A DNA stretch of 61,203 nucleotides from an uncultured Nitrospiraceae bacterium. Its GTDB lineage: Bacteria; Nitrospirota; Thermodesulfovibrionia; Thermodesulfovibrionales; Thermodesulfovibrionaceae. Shown here piece after piece: positions 59,833 to 61,203 of this stretch. A program made the translations under genes and the position numbers. The stretch spans positions 1-61,203 of the forward strand of contig CAKZQH010000089.1 of assembly GCA_937139565.1 (NCBI GenBank), given 5' to 3'. The first letter of the stretch is position 1. Each line of letters begins with the position of its first letter. The notes beneath the pieces were generated by a model. The model was given only the letters and a program-made list of their open reading frames with translations, had not been told where the DNA came from and searched no databases.

Positions 59833-60144
59833 TCAGAGACTTATATCTTTATCACACATCTGATATAATCTAATGCCCTTTACACTTTTCAAAGCCAATT
59901 TTTCTTTTACTTTGTTTACTAATACCACAAATCTTTTACTGGCAAAACATGAATCAAAAAATGAATACTCTCTCCTTATGATTTCTACCTTTAATCCATT
60001 GTATCCTGCGCATAATTTTCTGCCGTGAAGGGGTATCACGATTAATAAAACACATGGTTCTATTGAGATAGGTAAAGGATAGAGTGAACTATGAGGGAGC
60101 AAAAAATTGCTGGAAGGGTATCTTTCAGAATTTATCGTATGCAT
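59833..60144 (-). CDS. Doubtful hypothetical protein
   Basis: A 103-residue frame without recognised domain. The C-terminal half (GLKVEIIRREYSFFDSCFASKRFVVLVNKVKEKLALKSVKGIRL in parts) looks more protein-like than the N-terminal part, which runs towards the repeat array, so it may be the remnant of a longer gene whose 5' part was lost. No Shine-Dalgarno or promoter is apparent. Confidence 0.25.
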   Translation of the reverse strand: MHTINSERYPSSNFLLPHSSLYPLPISIEPCVLLIVIPLHGRKLCAGYNGLKVEIIRREYSFFDSCFASKRFVVLVNKVKEKLALKSVKGIRLYQMCDKDISL

Positions 60145-60147
60145 TTT

Positions 60148-60579
60148 GTCACTGCGAGGCCACGAAGTGGCCGTGGCAGGCTCATTCTGTCACTGCGAGG
60201 GGCTCGATGCCCCGAAGCAGTCTCTAAGTAATGTCTACAAAGAGGAAACGACGAGATCCCTTCGCTTCGCTCGCAATGACAACAAAAGAAAATCCTCGCA
60301 ATGACATCCTTCTTTTTGTCACTGCGAGGCCATGAAGTGGCCGTGGCAGGCTCATTCTGTCACTGCGAGAGTCTGTAGGGCCCGAAGCAGTCTTGAGATT
60401 GCTTCGTCGCTTACGCTCCTCGCAATGACTGAAAAGAAAAGCCTCGCAATGACACTTCCCCCTTTGTCACTACGAGGGGCTCAATGTCCCGAAGCAGTCT
60501 CTAAGTAAAGTTTACGAAAAGACAACTACGAGATCCCTTCGCTTCGCTCGCAATGACGGAAAAGGGGGCTCGCAATGAC
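60148..60579. repeat. Three nested REP-like palindromic elements
   Basis: The basic ends are GTCACTGCGAGG on the left and CTCGCAATGAC on the right, imperfect inverted repeats of each other. Unit 1 has outer ends at 60148 and 60305 and inner ends at 60189 and 60280. Unit 2 has outer 60318-60453 and inner 60359-60429. Unit 3 has inner 60466-60557 and only the right outer end (60579). Left outer and inner ends are 41 bp apart in both complete units. Shared internal parts are CCGAAGCAGTCT and, in units 1 and 3, GAGATCCCTTCGCTTCGCTCG. GC content is well above the flanks. Confidence 0.85.
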
Positions 60580-60962
60580 AGAAAGGGAGAGAGGTTCTAA
60601 TTGCAAGAATAGAGGGGAACGTAAAGAGATGATCAGATTCGCAAATGAGATAACAAGGCAGGAGGAAAATATAGACAGTTAGAGGAAAATCGAATGGTTT
60701 AAAAATAGCTCAGAAGGCATGTAGACTGATTTGTGGATGATAACTCATTGATTTACAGTGGTTTTTAAGTTCCTAGTGATGAAGTTGGGTATAACGGTAA
60801 TCATCTTGATAACCTTCTGAGAGAAGATTGGAATGTTTGAATGAAGGGTTTTATAAGATGATTGCCTTTTTTGTTAATTGTGAGGAGACAATACTATTTC
60901 GAAGAGATTATTTTTGAGGAAAGGCGATCTATGAAAAAGTTAAGAATTCTATAATATAATTG

Positions 60963-61082
60963 ATGAAAAGGAAATTAAATTTTAATGCAGAGAGAAATAA
61001 GAATGTTCGATTAATCGTTCGCTCAATTTTAGCTGTATTCTATAATCTAAAGAGAGTTTACAGGACTTTAATTGGCTTTTAA
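60963..61082 (+). CDS. Possible 39-residue basic leader peptide/protein
   Basis: A 39-residue frame rich in K, R, N and hydrophobic residues, ending one base before the ATG of the next gene. TATAAT (60950-60955) ends seven bases before its ATG, in keeping with the leaderless starts elsewhere; a second overlapping TATAAT ends at 60960. No Shine-Dalgarno. It could be a real small protein, the coupled leader of the sensor gene, or chance. Confidence 0.3.
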   Translation: MKRKLNFNAERNKNVRLIVRSILAVFYNLKRVYRTLIGF

Positions 61083-61083
61083 T

Positions 61084-61203
61084 ATGACTCTAAAAGAAAT
61101 CATAACAATTCGAAAAGCATTCATTAATATAGTACTTCCTTATGCTATATTTTCAGCTCTGTGGATTTTGCTTTCTGATCTTTTCTTAAGTGCTTTACCA
61201 TTA
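61084..61203 (+). CDS. N terminus of a membrane sensor protein (partial)
   Basis: The frame runs from ATG 61084 to the window edge (40 residues, no stop). A basic start is followed by a hydrophobic segment with YAIFSALWILLSDLFLSAL, a signature of the first membrane segment of bacterial sensor histidine kinases and GGDEF/PAS signalling proteins. The output domain is beyond the window. Confidence 0.6.
   Translation, partial: MTLKEIITIRKAFINIVLPYAIFSALWILLSDLFLSALPL

Larger units (their letters stand above)
59728..61083. other. Gene-poor tail with repeats
   Basis: This stretch of about 1.36 kb follows the ATPase gene. It holds one doubtful minus-strand frame (59833-60144), three nested REP-like palindromic units (60148-60579), frames with interrupted coding-like character around 60730-60950, the 15-base motif TGATGAAGTTGGGTA (60777-60791) also found at 64-78, and a short possible gene at 60963. 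No tRNA or complete insertion sequence is visible. Confidence 0.6.

Noticed and set aside
60107-60304. Plus-strand frame of 65 residues
   Set aside because: It is made up almost entirely of REP-like repeat sequence, so the open frame is a product of the repeats.
1-61203. CRISPR arrays, tRNA genes, prophage or complete insertion sequences
   Set aside because: I looked for regularly spaced direct repeats, tRNA cloverleaf segments, transposase motifs and phage genes and found none; the only repeat array is the REP-like set near 60.1-60.6 kb.

Overview
The window is a compact, AT-rich (roughly one-third G+C) bacterial chromosome segment with about 62 protein genes, no rRNA or tRNA, and no prophage or CRISPR array. 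The enzyme set points to a thermophilic strict anaerobe: a tungsten-type aldehyde:ferredoxin oxidoreductase with a polyferredoxin, class I Fe-S fumarase in two subunits, HemW, and citramalate synthase for isoleucine. Overall style is closest to Thermodesulfovibrio-like Nitrospirota. That assignment is inference from protein character; no marker was compared.

Layout. 0.3-6.2 kb: folP-ftsH on the minus strand, then cimA-hisI-HIT-NUDIX, then a small ferredoxin. 6.2-11 kb: proA-nadD, a degenerate sigma54-type regulator, and a rpsF-ssb-rpsR operon in which the usual rplI place holds two DUF507 genes and an HNH nuclease. 11-15.7 kb: CDF transporter, DUF1460, short NagA, DksA-like, an SfsA-DUF123 fusion, and a methyltransferase behind a perfect consensus promoter and a terminator hairpin. 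15.9-21.8 kb: pdxJ-xseA-xseB-trmJ and DUF177-rpmF-plsX-fabH. 21.8-29 kb: DedA-like and slipin genes, HsdR-N-like, nadE, rsmI, alcohol dehydrogenase, fumarase. 29-38 kb: CCA transferase, dtd, HD-GYP regulator, panC, ElyC/YdcF, two radical SAM genes, a PDZ pseudoprotease, tilS. 38-46.3 kb: acyl-CoA synthetase, gpsA, the mnmG-rsmG-tsaB-rimI operon, an HDOD regulator with a dead AAA+ domain. 46.3-50.2 kb: a lipid-linked sugar cassette (flippase-like, GT2, PAP2-GT39 fusion). 50.2-52.4 kb: polyferredoxin-AOR. 52.4-59.7 kb: NfeD, a predicted bacterial ceramide pathway (CerR-like reductase, serine palmitoyltransferase, ceramide-synthase-like acyltransferase) and a P-type ATPase. 59.7-61.2 kb: a gene-poor tail with nested REP-like palindromes, ending in the start of a membrane sensor.

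Three themes run through the region. First, lipid and envelope metabolism is heavily represented: plsX, fabH, gpsA, acyl-CoA synthetase, the glycolipid cassette and the predicted sphingolipid operon. Second, many transcription-unit starts carry a -10 hexamer 5-7 bases before the ATG with no Shine-Dalgarno sequence, which predicts leaderless mRNAs; in three divergent pairs only 15-20 bp separate the two start codons and the two -10 boxes overlap or abut. Third, ten of eleven convergent junctions overlap or lie within 4 bp, leaving almost no room for terminators.
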